From Aminicenans sp964648465 (GTDB taxonomy: Bacteria > Acidobacteriota > Aminicenantia > Aminicenantales > Aminicenantaceae), in NCBI GenBank assembly GCA_964648465.1, contig CAZYMU010000011.1, positions 6,556-70,555 of the forward strand: 64,000 bases of DNA. The letters run 5' to 3'. The position numbers were made by a program, and so were the translations under genes. Each line of letters starts with the position of its first letter. The first letter of the stretch is position 1. The notes beneath the pieces are model-generated. The model ran no database searches, had not been told where the DNA came from, and was given only the letters and a program-made list of their open reading frames with translations. This document shows, piece by piece, positions 34,939 to 43,023 of this stretch.

Positions 34939-36104
34939 AGAGGAGTAAAAACACGAACCAAAAATTAAGAACACTTTTTATTATTTTTATTACAGCGATC
35001 GTTCTGACAGCTCCGGTCTCCGCTCAATCTTTGAAAGACATCTATGCTACCGGCAGCGCTCTGTTTGCTGCGGAGATGACCATCGACGAATCCAGCCTTC
35101 CTAAGGGTGAATTATTCGAAAGTATCGTTGACATCGCCATCGATGAGGATGGAAACATTTATCTGTGCGATATTAGAGCTTGCAACATCAAGAAATTTTC
35201 CGAGGAAGGAAAATTTGTAAAAGTCATCGGGAGAAAAGGCCAAGGGCCGGGCGAATTTAGCTTGCCTTCAGGAATAGTCATTACCAGAAAATGCCTCATT
35301 ATTTACGATATAGGAAACCGGCGTCTGTGTTCTCTGACGACTGACGGGGAATATGTTAAAAGTATCGGGATTCGATCAAGCGAGGGCGTGCCAAGGAATA
35401 TGCGGGCTCATCCCATGGGTGATGTATTCATAGAGGGGGAGATCAATCATTACCGTGAACCGGACAAACCTCAAGACTGCGTCATACAGATCTTTTCCCA
35501 GGAACTTGAGCTAAAAAAAACGCTCTTCACGCATAAGGTACTAAGAAACAAGTTCCGGACGATCAAAGGAATTTTTTCCAACATCATTCAGCCTTTCTCG
35601 CCTGATGTATATTGGTCTGTGGCTCCGGATGGAAAGATCATCATCGGCATTGCTGAAGATTATACGATTGCGGTTCATGATGCTGGGAAAGGGCTTCTTT
35701 CTTCGTTCAAGCATTCTTACAAGCCTGTTAAAGTAACGGATCAGGACAAGGAAAAATTTTTCTCCGGCCTTACCTATTCCACTTCCGGAGGAGGGACAAC
35801 CGGAGTTCCGGAAGAGATCAAAAAGATGACGGAATTTCCCAGGACTAAGCCTGCATTTGATGGGTTGTTTGTGGATTACGAAGGCAACATCCTGGTACAC
35901 GCAGTCAGAAAAGATACGCCGGGCTCAACTCCTGAGTGTGATGCCTTTGACCTGGAAGGTACATTCATTGGAACTGTAAAGATGGAAGGAATAAAATCTT
36001 TTCCTCATAGAGTTATTATAGAAAAAAGATGTCTCTGGATTCTTGTATGGGATGAAGATGGCCGTGCTCGGGCCGTAAAATATCACATCGCCCCGGTGAA
36101 ATAG
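34917..36104 (+). CDS. Exported 6-bladed beta-propeller protein (NHL-like)
   Basis: A 395-residue protein with a signal peptide (about residues 17-37, LRTLFIIFITAIVLTAPVSA) and NHL-type repeats: IAIDEDGNIYLCDI, IKKFSEEGKFVKVIGRKGQG, PGEF and later FVDYEGNILVHAV. This places it in the 6-bladed propeller (DUF4934-like) group common in Bacteroidota and Aminicenantes. The annotated ATG overlaps the preceding fragment. An in-frame ACG (codon 13) has AGAGGAG at ideal spacing, so the native start may have mutated. Ligand unknown. It is bracketed by repeats B and A. Confidence 0.78.
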   Translation: MDHTSVLKRSKNTNQKLRTLFIIFITAIVLTAPVSAQSLKDIYATGSALFAAEMTIDESSLPKGELFESIVDIAIDEDGNIYLCDIRACNIKKFSEEGKFVKVIGRKGQGPGEFSLPSGIVITRKCLIIYDIGNRRLCSLTTDGEYVKSIGIRSSEGVPRNMRAHPMGDVFIEGEINHYREPDKPQDCVIQIFSQELELKKTLFTHKVLRNKFRTIKGIFSNIIQPFSPDVYWSVAPDGKIIIGIAEDYTIAVHDAGKGLLSSFKHSYKPVKVTDQDKEKFFSGLTYSTSGGGTTGVPEEIKKMTEFPRTKPAFDGLFVDYEGNILVHAVRKDTPGSTPECDAFDLEGTFIGTVKMEGIKSFPHRVIIEKRCLWILVWDEDGRARAVKYHIAPVK

Positions 36105-36138
36105 CGGGTGAAAAACTTATTTTCATAAAGCAGAAAAT

Positions 36139-36251
36139 GTAAATTTGAAGCTTGGCTGCACTAACTTTTTGAATTCCCAGAAGATGATCTCAAAATTCCC
36201 CCCTAAGAATAAGAATTCCGATGTTAACTATAAATTCATACGATCAGCATA
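36139..36251. repeat. Repeat A, copy 4 (internal deletion)
   Basis: Matches the two ends of repeat A but lacks about 65 bp in the middle, joining CTCAAAATTCCCC to CTAAGAATAAGAATTCCGAT. It lies 48 bp beyond the stop of ATPase copy 2. Confidence 0.85.
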
Positions 36252-36299
36252 ACAAGCGCAGAAAAATTTGAAGTTAATAGAAAAAATTAGCCCTCAAAG

Positions 36300-37523
36300 C
36301 TAACAGAAAAAGCGGCTTGCTGAAATACGATAAAATAGATTATCTCTTTTTTTCAGTATGTTATTTTCATGAGTGATTTGGACAACTGGAATGTTGTTCA
36401 AGATACTTGAGTGTTTATAATGATGTCTGGCGATAGGATCATCTTTCAGTTTGGCTTCGAAAAAACACCAGGGAGAGTTGTTTTTTGTTATTAAAAAATC
36501 AGTTTCTTTTCCATCTTTTGTCCTAACATAGAAAAGCTCAAAATCAGCTATTCCATTATCATTCCAGAGTTCAAGCATTATTTTAAGTTCTAACGCAACA
36601 TAGTTCTCAAAACGTTTTGCGTAATCCTTACAACGTGACCAGTCATAAAAATAGCATTTTTTTTCTTTTTTTATCGATCTTGCGATTTTCTGGCTGTATG
36701 GAGGAACAAGAAAAATGACATATGTGAGCTGCATGGCTGAAATAGCATTTTTTATTGCTGTGTAACTTACACCAATGTCCTCTTTTAGTGCATTTATTGA
36801 GAGAGGGGAGCCTACTCTTTCAGGCATTAGCTGAATCAATGTCGCAATATTTTCTAATTCTATTATTCTCGTTAAGTCTCGTACATCTTCTCTGATTAAC
36901 TGATCGACCATATCACGCTGCCAGCGCAGATGAAAATTATCACTCGCTTTTATAAAAGGCTCTGGAAAACCGCTGTAGTTTAATAGTTGGTCCATTGTAT
37001 CCTGTTCGTAATTTACTGTGCTTATTTTTTTTTCAATGAATTCTACAGCTTTTTCTTCTTTGGTTATCAGTGTTATTGATTTATTTGCGGCTTCAGATAG
37101 AGCTAGCGGGAATAATTTAAATAAAAAGTAACGCCCAGCCAGGGAATCTCCGGATTTTCTGAACCAATCCAATCTGGCACTTCCTGTGATTATAAAGCGG
37201 CAGTAATTTTCAAATTTGTCAAAATAATCCTTTAAAATGTTTTTCCATTTGGGCATTTTGTGGATTTCATCCAAACAGATCCATGGCAAATTCTCTCCTA
37301 TTTTCGAATCATACAGAGCTGTCTCAAAAAAATAAGGTTCCTTTTTATACTTGTCCTTGATTTCCCGTAAATCCCAGTTGAAGTATAACTTCCCCAAATT
37401 TTGACTATCAAGAAAATTTCTGGCAATTGTTGTTTTTCCAACCTGTCTTGGTCCTGAAATAAAGCGCATTTGCCTTCCAAATATTTCATTAAAGCAAATT
37501 GTCTGTAAATGTCTGTTGATCAT
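36300..37523 (-). CDS. AAA ATPase with DUF4143 C-terminus (copy 2)
   Basis: A 407-residue relative of the gene at 33039-34376 but of a different subgroup. Walker A ISGPRQVGKTTIA (about residues 22-34), Walker B LPWICLDEIHKMP (about 79-91), and a C-terminal ETDFLITKNNSPWCFFEAKL pattern like a PD-(D/E)xK site. No convincing ribosome site precedes the ATG. Repeat A lies just beyond its 3' end and repeat C 128 bp before its start. The upstream region has nested inverted repeats (37526-37587). It appears intact. Confidence 0.85.
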   Translation of the reverse strand: MINRHLQTICFNEIFGRQMRFISGPRQVGKTTIARNFLDSQNLGKLYFNWDLREIKDKYKKEPYFFETALYDSKIGENLPWICLDEIHKMPKWKNILKDYFDKFENYCRFIITGSARLDWFRKSGDSLAGRYFLFKLFPLALSEAANKSITLITKEEKAVEFIEKKISTVNYEQDTMDQLLNYSGFPEPFIKASDNFHLRWQRDMVDQLIREDVRDLTRIIELENIATLIQLMPERVGSPLSINALKEDIGVSYTAIKNAISAMQLTYVIFLVPPYSQKIARSIKKEKKCYFYDWSRCKDYAKRFENYVALELKIMLELWNDNGIADFELFYVRTKDGKETDFLITKNNSPWCFFEAKLKDDPIARHHYKHSSILNNIPVVQITHENNILKKRDNLFYRISASRFFC

Positions 37524-37525
37524 GT

Positions 37526-37587
37526 GACTATTTTAACTCAATAAATAAAAAAGTCAAGACTTTTTTTACTGTATAGATAAAATAGTC
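37526..37587 (-). promoter_or_regulatory. Nested inverted repeats upstream of ATPase copy 2
   Basis: GACTATTTTA (37526-37535) and TAAAATAGTC (37578-37587) form a perfect 10-bp inverted repeat that encloses a second one, AAAAAAGTC (37547-37555) and GACTTTTTT (37558-37566). The inner pair lies 24 bp before the start codon. The arrangement could be an operator for self-regulation or a transcript hairpin; function is inferred only from position. Confidence 0.45.
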
Positions 37588-37650
37588 GTAAAATCAGATA
37601 TATAAATCAAAACAAACCAGTTGCTTGAAATTTGCTTAATATAAAAATCT

Positions 37651-37750
37651 TTTAAGAAATATTTAGATTAAGGCAGTATAATGAGGATTCAAAGTTGTGG
37701 AATCAAGAGATAGAAGTAGAATATGTCATCAATAGAAGTATCAGGCCTTA
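37651..37750. repeat. Repeat C, copy 2
   Basis: Second copy of the 100-bp sequence at 34485-34584, on the 5' side of ATPase copy 2. About 155 bp of AT-rich sequence without recognisable features separates it from repeat A copy 5. Confidence 0.82.
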
Positions 37751-37905
37751 CGCGTTTTTACATATATCCTAATAAGAATAATGGTCGTTTAATTCCTTCA
37801 ATTTTATTCGAATGAGATATCCCTTTAAAAAGCACGATTAATATATGCATTTTGTCAAATGATTGAACGAAATGATATACATTTTGTAAAACAATTAATC
37901 AAATT

Positions 37906-37973
37906 GTAAATTTGAAGCTTGGCTGGACTAACTTTTTGAGTTCCCAGAAGATGATCTCAAAATTCCCCTCATT
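37906..37973. repeat. Repeat A, copy 5 (truncated)
   Basis: Only the first 68 bp of repeat A are present, ending at CCCCTCATT, where purL-derived sequence begins. The junction marks the right edge of the repeat-rich region. Confidence 0.8.
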
Positions 37974-38049
37974 GATAATAAGGCTGCCACTTTCAAATCT
38001 TCATGATGCATGGGGAAGGGCACTGGAAAAGAGTTTAAAAGAGGGATAA
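37972..38049 (+). pseudogene. purL: purL 3'-end remnant (FGAM synthase C-terminus)
   Basis: The frame ending at TAA 38047-38049 reads IRLPLSNLHDAWGRALEKSL, closely resembling the last residues of PurL (pattern LPLxxLxxAWxxAL). Everything upstream has been replaced by repeat A. Its stop lies 4 bp before purF, the normal purL-purF order, which supports the identification. Confidence 0.6.
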
Positions 38050-38053
38050 GAAT

Positions 38054-38789
38054 ATGTGTGGAATCTTCGGTGTATTTGGATATAAAGAAGCTGCCTCAAT
38101 AACATACCTGGGACTTTATGCGCTCCAGCACAGAGGTGAAGAGAGTGCCGGTATAGTCGCATACGACGGTAAAAGGATACGAAGGCATCTTGGCATGGGT
38201 TTAGTCAGCGATGTGTTTGATGAGAGCTTGATTCGTTCACTACATGGAGATATTGCTGTAGGACATGTACGTTACTCTACATCAGGTTTAAGTACGTTAG
38301 ATAATATCCAGATCTTCCTGGTGAAGTATAAAGGAACATACATAGCAATAGCCCACAACAGGAATTTGACCAATGTGGCGCAACTTCGCAATGCTATGGA
38401 AGAGGAGGGTGCTATATTTCAGGCTACAACAGATTCCGAGATTATTGCACATCTGCTTGCCCATTCTGATGGCGATGATTATGAGGCTAAGGTCTTGAAA
38501 TCACTATCTCGATTAGAAGGTTCTTATGCCCTTGAGGGTAAGTTGCCCGCCTCTTATCTTCCCGTGTTTCTATGGTATTGATTTTTCGACTAAGAAGGAA
38601 CTGATTGCATCGAATCATTCAGTAAAATGGATTAGAGATTTTATCGGATTGGACAGCCTGGAGTATCTGAGCCTTAAAGGTATGCTTAAGGCAATGTTTT
38701 TGCCTGAAAAAGAGTTCTGCACGGCATGTTTTTCTGGGCAGTACCCAACAAAACTTCCTAAAAAATTCTCGAAGAATATGTTAGGATGA
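38054..38789 (+). pseudogene. purF: purF (amidophosphoribosyltransferase), internally deleted with frameshift
   Basis: The first part (38054 to about 38535) is the glutaminase domain: MCGIFGVFGYKEAA with nucleophile C2, LQHRGEESAGI and VGHVRYST. The oxyanion-loop motif, normally HNGNLTN, reads HNRNLTN. At about 38535 homology jumps, in another frame, to the C-terminus: PCFYGIDFSTKKELIASN, FIGLDSLEYLSLKGMLKA and FCTACFSGQYP, ending at TGA 38787-38789. About 170-190 residues with the PRPP-binding core are missing. The protein cannot make phosphoribosylamine. An intact purF elsewhere, or purine auxotrophy, is implied. Confidence 0.9.
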
Positions 38790-38817
38790 ATTATTCATAA
38801 CATGAATAATTCTTTTT
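38788..38817. terminator. Rho-independent terminator between purF remnant and pyrG
   Basis: Perfect 10-bp arms GAATTATTCA (38788-38797) and TGAATAATTC (38803-38812) are followed by TTTTT on the plus strand and mirrored by an A-tract for the minus strand, so it can serve both convergent genes. Confidence 0.8.
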
Positions 38818-40535
38818 CACTTATAACAAGCCTTTATAAATCCATAAAATAATGGGGCGGGATTTCCAAGTCTTGATTTAAATTCAGGATGACTCTGTGT
38901 GGCAATAAAATATTTATGCTCAGGCAGCTCGATAAATTCCATTAATTTCTCTCCGTCTTCTCTGATATGATAACCTGAAAATACAATCCCTTTTTCCTTA
39001 ATTTTATCAATAAATTCTGGATTGACTTCATATCTATGCCTGTGCCTCTCTAATATAATTGTCTTATCATCTTCGAGCCTGCCCAGTCTAAATGATTGTT
39101 CTTTATTCTTCTTTAATTTATCTAATCTCTCTGAATCTTCTTTTACTCTGCCAGTCTCTCTGTATAACTTCAGAACTCTTGAATTTTTTTCTAACATTGC
39201 TGCATAAGCCCCAAGGCGCATGGTGCCCCCATATTTACTTTCCTCAATAAACTTTTTCTGTGAAGGAAGAATATCAATGACCGGAAACTCAGTGCCCTTA
39301 TTGACTTCTGTTGTATGGGCCTTTTTCATTCCACAAACGTTTCTTGCAAATTCAACCACTGCCAGCTGCAAACCGAAACACAAGCCGAGAAATGGAATAT
39401 TATTTTCTCTGGCAAACTCAATTGCTTTAATTTTTCCTTCGACACCAGAAGTCCCAAATCCGCCTGGAACAATAATACCAGAATAGTCTTTTAATGTTTC
39501 AAGTTCTTTAGAATCTTTCTCAAATTTCTTCGCATCAATCCATTCGATTTCAACACCTAAATTAAATATAACACCTGCGTGCTTTAATGCTTCATTCACA
39601 GAAAGATAAGAATCTGTAAGCTGGAAATCTCCAATATCAACATATTTTCCAACCATGGCGACTCTAATTTTTTTATTAGGATTTACAGTCCTTTCAACAT
39701 AATTGCTCCATTCTGTGAGGTCGCTATCTTGTTTTGGCTCTATATGAAATTCTTTTAAAATTTTCAGACCAAACTGCTCTTTCTCCAGATCAAGGGGGAT
39801 TCTGTATACAGTATCAATATCGGGTTCTGAAATAACATGATCTAGGCCAATATTTGCATATGTTTCTATCTTTTTTTTTCTAACATCATCAAGTGCAGCC
39901 TTTGACCTACAGATAATAAAATCAGGAAAGATTCCATTTTCAGATAGCATCCTTATAGCTTGCTGTGTTGGTTTGGTTTTCATTTCTTCTATATGTGAGG
40001 GGACAGGTAAATATGTTACTAAAACATAGATTATGTTTCTCTCTCCAATCTCTCTTTCAAGGCTTTTTACAGCAAAGAGAAAAGGAATATTCTCAAAGTC
40101 CCCGATAGTTCCGCCAATTTCAACCAAACAAAAATCAAAACCTTGAGAAACTGTAACTATTCTGTGCTTAATCTCATCGGTTATATGAGGAATAAGCTGA
40201 ACTGTTTTACCTAAATATTCACCTTTTCTTTCTCTGTCAATAACAGTTTTATAGATCTGACCTGTTGTTAAGTTATTCTTTCTCTGGATGTCAATATTAA
40301 GAAATCTTTCATAGGTTCCTAAATCTTGGTCAATCTCTCCTCCATCATCAGTTACCCATACTTCACCATGTTCTGTAGGTCTTAACGTTCCTGCATCATA
40401 ATTGATGTAAGGATCGATCTTGATAAAGGTTACTTTATAGCCGTATTCCTTTAGAATCTTCCCGATAGAAGCTGTTGTAACACCTTTCCCCACTCCGGAA
40501 ATAACGCCGCCTGCTATAACAATAAATTTACTCAT
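38817..40535 (-). CDS. pyrG: CTP synthase
   Basis: 572 residues from the chosen ATG, which begins the canonical MSKFIVIAGGVISGVGKGV (an upstream ATG would add 12 non-conserved residues). The synthetase domain (1-270) makes CTP from UTP and ATP; the glutaminase domain has nucleophile Cys in FLGLCFGLQLAVVEF and the His/Glu pair in ATQSHPEFKS near the end. It is about 30 residues longer than typical enzymes because of a charged insertion before ERHRHRYEVN (around residues 460-490, lysine- and arginine-rich). The gene faces the purF remnant. Confidence 0.95.
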   Translation of the reverse strand: MSKFIVIAGGVISGVGKGVTTASIGKILKEYGYKVTFIKIDPYINYDAGTLRPTEHGEVWVTDDGGEIDQDLGTYERFLNIDIQRKNNLTTGQIYKTVIDRERKGEYLGKTVQLIPHITDEIKHRIVTVSQGFDFCLVEIGGTIGDFENIPFLFAVKSLEREIGERNIIYVLVTYLPVPSHIEEMKTKPTQQAIRMLSENGIFPDFIICRSKAALDDVRKKKIETYANIGLDHVISEPDIDTVYRIPLDLEKEQFGLKILKEFHIEPKQDSDLTEWSNYVERTVNPNKKIRVAMVGKYVDIGDFQLTDSYLSVNEALKHAGVIFNLGVEIEWIDAKKFEKDSKELETLKDYSGIIVPGGFGTSGVEGKIKAIEFARENNIPFLGLCFGLQLAVVEFARNVCGMKKAHTTEVNKGTEFPVIDILPSQKKFIEESKYGGTMRLGAYAAMLEKNSRVLKLYRETGRVKEDSERLDKLKKNKEQSFRLGRLEDDKTIILERHRHRYEVNPEFIDKIKEKGIVFSGYHIREDGEKLMEFIELPEHKYFIATQSHPEFKSRLGNPAPLFYGFIKACYK

Positions 40536-40833
40536 CGGTGCAACTAATTTATAATTTTTATTAATAAACAATTTACTTTAAGCAGCATATATTTGTCAAC
40601 GATTGGATGCAGTAATTCGAGTATAGGTCATCGCAAGAATTGATAGCTAAGTAGGAAAAAAGAAGAAAAAAAGTAGATAAATTTGAGTCAAAATCAGATA
40701 GAGCGAATCTGCGTTTCAGAGAATTCATAGAGGATTTACTTAAGAAATAGAGGAGTGTATTTGTATATGAAATTCTGTTACAATATTTGTGAGCATTTGA
40801 CTATAAACTTTTAAATTAAAAGTGAGGTGAGAT
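40536..40833. other. Divergent intergenic region pyrG / S46 peptidase
   Basis: 298 bp, AT-rich. A plus-strand open stretch (about 40660-40749, ending RFREFIEDLLKK) has no start or recognisable homology and may be a scrap. No riboswitch or strong hairpin is seen. Confidence 0.3.
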
Positions 40834-42927
40834 ATGAAAGGGAGAGATTATCTACGTAAGGGATTAGTAACCGTAGTTAGTTTATTTATTCTTAACCTGT
40901 GTGTTGGAGTTTTTCCTTCCTTGGCAGATGAAGGTATGTGGACATTTGATAATCCACCCATCAAACAGCTTCATGAGCGCTACGGCTTCACGCCTACAAA
41001 GGAATGGCTGGATCACGTACGTCTGTCCAGTGTCCGTTTCATGGATGGGGGTTCTGGTTCTTTTGTCAGTCCCAATGGGCTGGTGATGACCAATCATCAT
41101 GTTGGAGTTGGGCAATTGCAGAAGATTTCCACTTCTGAGAGAGACTATGTTACGACAGGCTTTTACGCAAAAACTCAAATAGAAGAACTAAAATGCCCGG
41201 ATCTAGAAGTAAACGTTCTCATTTCTGTAGAAGATGTAACAGTGCAGGTAAAAGCAGCAGTCAAAAAGGGCATGAATGAAGAAAAGGCTTTGAAAGCCCG
41301 GAAGGCCGCTATAGCAAAGATCGAGAAAGAAAGTTTAGAAAAAACAGGACTCCGATCTAATGTAATTAATCTATACCATGGCGGTGAGTACTGGCTGTAT
41401 TGTTACAAGAAATACACCGATTTGCGTATGGTTTTTGCTCCTGAAAGACAGGCAGCTTATTTTGGTGGTGACTTCGACAATTTTACTTACCCACGCTACG
41501 ACCTTGATGTAACTTTCTTCAGGGTTTATGAGAATGGCAAGCCCGTTAATTCCAATCACTATCTCAAGTGGAATGCAGAAGGAGCAAAAAAAGATGAACT
41601 TGTATTTGTTTCTGGGAATCCCGGTTCATCTGATCGTCTTTTTCCTTACTCTCAATTGGAATATCTGCGTGATTTTCAGTATCCACTCATATTGAAATAC
41701 ATCAAAAAACGAATTGAAATTCTACACGAGTATGAAAAAAAAGGGCCGGAACAGCAGAGAAGAGCTTTGATATCCATATTCGGTTTAGAGAATGCCAAGA
41801 AAGCGATGTCCGGGGAATACCAGGGGCTGCTTGATAAGAAATTGATGGAAAAACAGAAGAAAGATGAAGAAGCCTTCCGCAAACTTGTGGCTAGCAATCC
41901 AGACTTAGAAAAGGAGTATGGAGATGGATGGGACACAATTGCTAAGGTAATTCAGAAACAGGAACAAGTGGCTAAAGAACGTTTTTACGGTCGTATCAGC
42001 GGTTCACGTCTGGCAGGAATTGCTTCGACAATCGTCTTTTACGTTATAGAGATCGAAAAACCGGATTCAGAGCGGCTTGACGGGTATCACGACTCTGGCC
42101 TTGATGGTTTGAGATTTCGTCTGTTTTCTCCAGCGCCCATTTATCTTGATATGGAGGAGGCTAACCTGGCAGGCACATTACAGTTGTCGTTGGAAGAATT
42201 GGGTTCGGATAATCCTTTCATTAAAATGGTGTTGAACGGTCGTTCTCCAGAAGATGTAGCTAAAGAATTAATTCAAGGGACTAAACTCACAGATGTAAGT
42301 TTTCGTAAATCTTTGATAAAGGGCGGCAAAAAAGCAGTGAAAGAATGCAGCGATCCTTTCATTGTTTTAGCTAATAAACTCGAACCCATGATAAGAAAAG
42401 ATATAGAATGGAGTAAGAAGAACATCGAGAGCGTTTTTACCCCTGCTGCCGAGAAAATTGCCAAGGCACGCTTTGCTGTTTACGGAAAAGATGTTTACCC
42501 TGACGCAACTTTTACCTTGCGGTTATCTTACGGAGCTGTCAAAGAATACTCGATGAACGGGACAAAAGCTCCCTGTAAAACGACATTGTACGGTTTATTT
42601 GATCGTGCCTTGAGTTTTAATAGGGAAAGGGACTACGATTTACCCGACCGTTTCTGGGAACGAAAAGACAAATTGGATCTCTCAACTCCTGTAAATTTTG
42701 TTTCTACCTGCGATATTATAGGTGGAAATTCAGGGTCACCGGTCATCAATAAAAAAGCTGAAGTGATAGGCTTGATTTTTGACGGCAATATAGAAAGCCT
42801 TCCGGGACGGTTCGTGTATGATGAGACAAAAAATCGTGCGGTTGCCGTTCATACTGGTTATATCACAGAGGCATTACGCAAACTCTACGATGCAGATACT
42901 ATAGTTAATGAGCTTGAAGGAAGATAA
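40834..42927 (+). CDS. S46 family dipeptidyl peptidase (DPP7-like), exported
   Basis: A 697-residue chymotrypsin-fold exopeptidase with a signal peptide (about residues 1-32). Conserved S46 blocks: MWTFDNPPI at the mature N-terminus, catalytic His in VMTNHHVG (H88/H89), FGGDFDNFTYPRYDLDVTF with the catalytic Asp, and GGNSGSPV with nucleophile S633. The S1-specificity position, 18 residues after the Ser, is Gly (IFDGN), as in DPP7 enzymes that prefer hydrophobic P1 residues, rather than the Arg of the acidic-residue-specific DPP11. It should remove dipeptides in the periplasm. AGGTGAG precedes the ATG. Confidence 0.92.
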   Translation: MKGRDYLRKGLVTVVSLFILNLCVGVFPSLADEGMWTFDNPPIKQLHERYGFTPTKEWLDHVRLSSVRFMDGGSGSFVSPNGLVMTNHHVGVGQLQKISTSERDYVTTGFYAKTQIEELKCPDLEVNVLISVEDVTVQVKAAVKKGMNEEKALKARKAAIAKIEKESLEKTGLRSNVINLYHGGEYWLYCYKKYTDLRMVFAPERQAAYFGGDFDNFTYPRYDLDVTFFRVYENGKPVNSNHYLKWNAEGAKKDELVFVSGNPGSSDRLFPYSQLEYLRDFQYPLILKYIKKRIEILHEYEKKGPEQQRRALISIFGLENAKKAMSGEYQGLLDKKLMEKQKKDEEAFRKLVASNPDLEKEYGDGWDTIAKVIQKQEQVAKERFYGRISGSRLAGIASTIVFYVIEIEKPDSERLDGYHDSGLDGLRFRLFSPAPIYLDMEEANLAGTLQLSLEELGSDNPFIKMVLNGRSPEDVAKELIQGTKLTDVSFRKSLIKGGKKAVKECSDPFIVLANKLEPMIRKDIEWSKKNIESVFTPAAEKIAKARFAVYGKDVYPDATFTLRLSYGAVKEYSMNGTKAPCKTTLYGLFDRALSFNRERDYDLPDRFWERKDKLDLSTPVNFVSTCDIIGGNSGSPVINKKAEVIGLIFDGNIESLPGRFVYDETKNRAVAVHTGYITEALRKLYDADTIVNELEGR

Positions 42928-42950
42928 GCTCTTGCTCCCAACATTATTTA

Positions 42951-42980
42951 TGAATAATCCAGGTGGACGTGGGTTATTCA
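42951..42980 (+). terminator. Hairpin after the S46 peptidase gene
   Basis: TGAATAATCCA (42951-42961) and TGGGTTATTCA (42970-42980) pair over 11 positions with one G-T. The same arms occur at 2785-2806, and a half-copy at 45621-45631. It lies 24 bp after the stop codon; it lacks a T-tract. Confidence 0.5.
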
Positions 42981-43023
42981 CGAGCCAAGCTTGCCGCAGA
43001 TGCAAGGCGCAGCACATGGTTAA

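Noticed and set aside
28661..37973. CRISPR array interpretation of the repeated sequences
   Set aside because: Copies are 70-185 bp, irregularly spaced by kilobases and enclose genes; no short regularly spaced repeats or cas genes.
40660..40749. Plus-strand scrap ending RFREFIEDLLKK
   Set aside because: No start codon with ribosome site and no recognisable homology.
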